From a virus, in IMG/VR virus record IMGVR_UViG_3300042560_001656, positions 1 through 31,316 of that record: 31,316 nt of DNA; one strand, 5' to 3'. The first letter of the stretch is position 1. Every line of letters begins with the position of its first letter. Made by a program: the position numbers and the translations under genes. Shown piece by piece: positions 29,513 to 31,316 of the stretch. The notes under the pieces were generated by a model, which worked only from the letters and a program-made list of their open reading frames with translations, searched no databases and was not told the DNA's origin.

Positions 29513-30259
29513 TCAGAGCCCGCCGACCTTGAAGCGGTTGGCGAACTCCTTGGCAATCCGCCCGGAGGCGATGGCGTTCTTCATCGCGGGCCGCATGTAC
29601 GGCCGCTCGGGGTAGGGGAACGTCTCCTGGAACCGCGTCCGCTCCCAGCGGTCCTTGCGCTTCGGCTCGCGGCCGATCCTCCAGTATCCGATGATGCCGC
29701 TGCGGTAGGACCGCGGCCACCGCGGGATCCACGCCCAGCCTTGCATCTGCTCGCGGCCGCCGAACTCGTGGAGGCTCGCGAGCCAGGCCGCGGACGGCGC
29801 CCCCTGCCCGACCACCACCGATTCGCTGATCGGATCGAAGGCGAACACGATGCCCGGCTTGTCGCGGAGGTTGCCGCGGTGGGTGTGCGGCGGCGTTCCG
29901 GGTGCCGACGGGGCCTTGGCCTGGATCTCCAGGAGCCGCCGCCGCAGCTGGTTGGCCTGCCGCCGGTTGCCGCTGGCCTCGCTCATCCCGATCAGGTCGC
30001 GGATCGACTGGTCGGGGTTTTCCGTCATCACCTTGAGCTTCGGCCGGGCCATGCCCATCCGCTTGATCGACCGCCGGGCGAGCTGCATGACCACCGAGCC
30101 CGACCGGTAGAGGGCCTTGTGGGTCATCTTCGACAGGGTGTTTTTCACCACCGCCCGGTCGAAGAAGTAGTTGTAGTTGATGCCGGCAGGGATGCCGGGA
30201 AACGCGGACGAAATGCCCGCCGTGGAATTGCTGAACGGGATCAGGGCGGGGGACCGCAT
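29513..30259 (-). CDS. Head-tail connector / tail completion protein (HK97 gp10-like)
   Basis: A 248-residue basic protein. A helical start (TLSKMTHKALYRSGSVVMQL, ARRSIKR) and the later PGTPPHTHRGNLRDK, VVVGQGAPSAAWLASLHEFGG and FPYPERPYMRPAM form the pattern of neck proteins that join head and tail. It is longer than typical gp10-like proteins (about 110-150), with an insertion between the helix and the HEFGG motif. It starts 8 bases behind the previous gene. Confidence 0.8.
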   Translation of the reverse strand: MRSPALIPFSNSTAGISSAFPGIPAGINYNYFFDRAVVKNTLSKMTHKALYRSGSVVMQLARRSIKRMGMARPKLKVMTENPDQSIRDLIGMSEASGNRRQANQLRRRLLEIQAKAPSAPGTPPHTHRGNLRDKPGIVFAFDPISESVVVGQGAPSAAWLASLHEFGGREQMQGWAWIPRWPRSYRSGIIGYWRIGREPKRKDRWERTRFQETFPYPERPYMRPAMKNAIASGRIAKEFANRFKVGGL

Positions 30260-30267
30260 GGCCTACC

Positions 30268-30753
30268 TCACGGTGCGGGCGGCGGCGCGAGCTTGTTCAT
30301 CCCGACCATGTAGGTCACTTCGATCTGCGACAGGAACACGTTTCGTTCCTGAAGTGCCTCCACGTCGTAGGGCACCGGCTGGCCGATGTCGAGCCAGTCG
30401 GCTGCCTCCAGGTCGTCGAGCGGCAGCAGCTCGCTGCGGATCGCGTCCATGATCGCCTGGTTCAGATCCTCGAGGTCTTGGATCTCCTGCTCGCTGCCGA
30501 CATGCTTGGCGATCACGATCCCGACCGTGAGTTCGAAGAAGTCGGCCCCCCGCGGTGCCTGTTGCCGCTGGTTGATCTGCACCGGCCCGGGCACGACCGA
30601 CACCTTCAGCGTGCCCAGGTCGGTGAGGTCGTAGTCCGGCTTCCGCCGCCAGGCGGCTTCGATGGTCGAGAGCGTGCCCGGCCATTCGTAGCCCGACAGG
30701 GCCTCCGCGAGCTTCTGCCCAACGAGCCGCTGGATGTGTGGATCGGCTGGCAT
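30268..30753 (-). CDS. Tail terminator-like protein, 161 aa
   Basis: A mixed alpha/beta protein at the position between connector genes and tail tube genes where tail terminators lie. It has an N-terminal helix (IQRLVGQKLAEALS), strands with TLKVSVVPGPVQIN and FFELTVGIVIAKHV, a helical LEDLNQAIMDAIRSELL and a final NVFLSQIEVTYMVG strand. This order suits a terminator that caps the tail tube, but the match is by shape and context, not by a signature. Confidence 0.65.
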   Translation of the reverse strand: MPADPHIQRLVGQKLAEALSGYEWPGTLSTIEAAWRRKPDYDLTDLGTLKVSVVPGPVQINQRQQAPRGADFFELTVGIVIAKHVGSEQEIQDLEDLNQAIMDAIRSELLPLDDLEAADWLDIGQPVPYDVEALQERNVFLSQIEVTYMVGMNKLAPPPAP

Positions 30754-30756
30754 GAT

Positions 30757-30873
30757 CTACCTCGTGTTCGTCGCCCCCGCCACCCACCTCGGCGTATACG
30801 GGCAGTTGACGCATCGCCGGCCGCAGCAGCGGCCGTAGGCCAGGAGCACGGCGGCAGGGGTGGGAGTGGTCAT
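30757..30873 (-). CDS. Tiny cysteine-rich protein (DUF5522-like), 38 aa
   Basis: ATG at 30873 overlaps the upstream stop as ATGA, and the next gene begins 3 bases after its stop. The 38 residues contain GRCCGRRCVNCPY, close to the GxCCGxGCxxCPY core of DUF5522, a small, probably metal-binding domain. It is probably a real gene that length cutoffs would miss. Function unknown. Confidence 0.65.
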   Translation of the reverse strand: MTTPTPAAVLLAYGRCCGRRCVNCPYTPRWVAGATNTR

Positions 30874-31187
30874 TGGATGGATGGATCCGGCGGCAGGAGC
30901 GCCACGGCCTCGTCCCACGGGATCACCTCGACGCTCGACAAGAGCGTCGCCTGGTCGGCCGCTGCCCACATGGCGTGGAGCAGTCCGCCGGGCATGACCT
31001 CGGTGAGCACGTCGGCGCAGAGCATGAGGCGCCCGTCCGTCAGCATGCGCGGCATCGGCACGCAATTCGTGTTCCCATGCTCCGCGTGGAGCTCCGCGAG
31101 GCGCGAGGCGAGTTGCGGAGTGAACACCAGAGCGTATTGCTTGGAATCCTCGTATGAGATCGGCAGCGTAAGTTCTGCGAGTGTCAT
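30870..31187 (-). CDS. Hypothetical connector-region protein, 105 aa
   Basis: A mixed protein starting MTLAELTLPISYEDSKQYAL with a central PMPRMLTDGRLMLCADVLTE and an acidic end. It is coupled by ATGA overlaps to genes on both sides and lies in the head-tail connector block. No domain is recognised; a structural or assembly role is inferred from order only. Confidence 0.6.
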   Translation of the reverse strand: MTLAELTLPISYEDSKQYALVFTPQLASRLAELHAEHGNTNCVPMPRMLTDGRLMLCADVLTEVMPGGLLHAMWAAADQATLLSSVEVIPWDEAVALLPPDPSIQ

Positions 31188-31316
31188 GAGATGGCGGCCG
31201 TGATGGCAGTGAACAACGTCGAAAGCCTGCTATCTAGCGTGGCAAGCGTCATCGACGAGCCGATGGAATACCAGCGGAGACGGCAGTCAGCGTGATTAGT
31301 GACAGACGCCAGCGTG
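31184..31316 (-). CDS. 3' end of a gene cut by the window edge
   Basis: An open frame of 43 codons runs in from the right edge and ends in a TGA that overlaps the next ATG (ATGA). An internal ATG would give only 22 residues. The ATGA coupling and the operon direction make a truncated head-tail gene the best reading. Confidence 0.4.
   Translation of the reverse strand, partial: TLASVTNHADCRLRWYSIGSSMTLATLDSRLSTLFTAITAAIS

Overview
This window reads as one continuous piece of a tailed (siphovirus-like) temperate phage genome from a high-GC bacterium. Forty-five or more genes lie on the minus strand, tightly packed, with at least twenty junctions where stop and start share ATGA or GTGA. The only credible plus-strand gene is a tyrosine integrase. 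The host is not certain. A planctomycete is my best guess, from the GC-rich codon use, the style of the phage CsrA homologue and the secreted protease genes; this is inference only.

Layout, in the direction of minus-strand transcription (right to left). 31316-27582: head-tail connector and tail-tube genes, then a tail assembly chaperone pair with a -1 frameshift signal. 27592-20838: tape measure protein, two tail-tip proteins, a 703-residue cysteine-rich tail fibre-like protein and a small zinc-ribbon protein. 20790-18216: a small basic protein, a metallophosphoesterase and a deoxynucleoside monophosphate kinase. 18128-14040: ten small genes that look like a lysis or envelope module. They include several one-helix membrane proteins, a papain-like protein and a secreted trypsin-like protease; no lysozyme or amidase is recognisable. 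13850-12405: a perfect 12-bp hairpin, the integrase (plus strand), an attachment site made of the 3' half of a tRNA-Arg gene, and an XRE repressor.

12366-8586 is an early operon. It starts from a good sigma70-like promoter with an adjacent palindrome and carries a CsrA homologue, a RecA-like ATPase, an SSB-like protein and small proteins. 8589-3426 carries a gene that runs into an HNH nuclease through an A8 tract, a ParB-DUF4326 fusion, a replication-type protein, a LexA-like DNA-binding domain without its protease, a RuvC-like resolvase, a second ParB-like protein and a C5-cytosine methyltransferase. 3422-1263 is the large terminase. 1188-1 holds a small secreted protein and two tandem coiled-coil paralogues.

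No portal, capsid or maturation protease is in the window. Terminase lies at the left end and connector genes at the right end, so the missing head genes probably join the two ends of a circular (or circularly permuted) genome. The tRNA fragment sits between phage genes on both sides and lacks the tRNA 5' half. That is what an attP on a free phage genome looks like, not an integrated prophage end. No gene-free stretch exceeds 300 bases; the longest is 13812-14039, which holds the hairpin after the integrase and nothing else I recognise.
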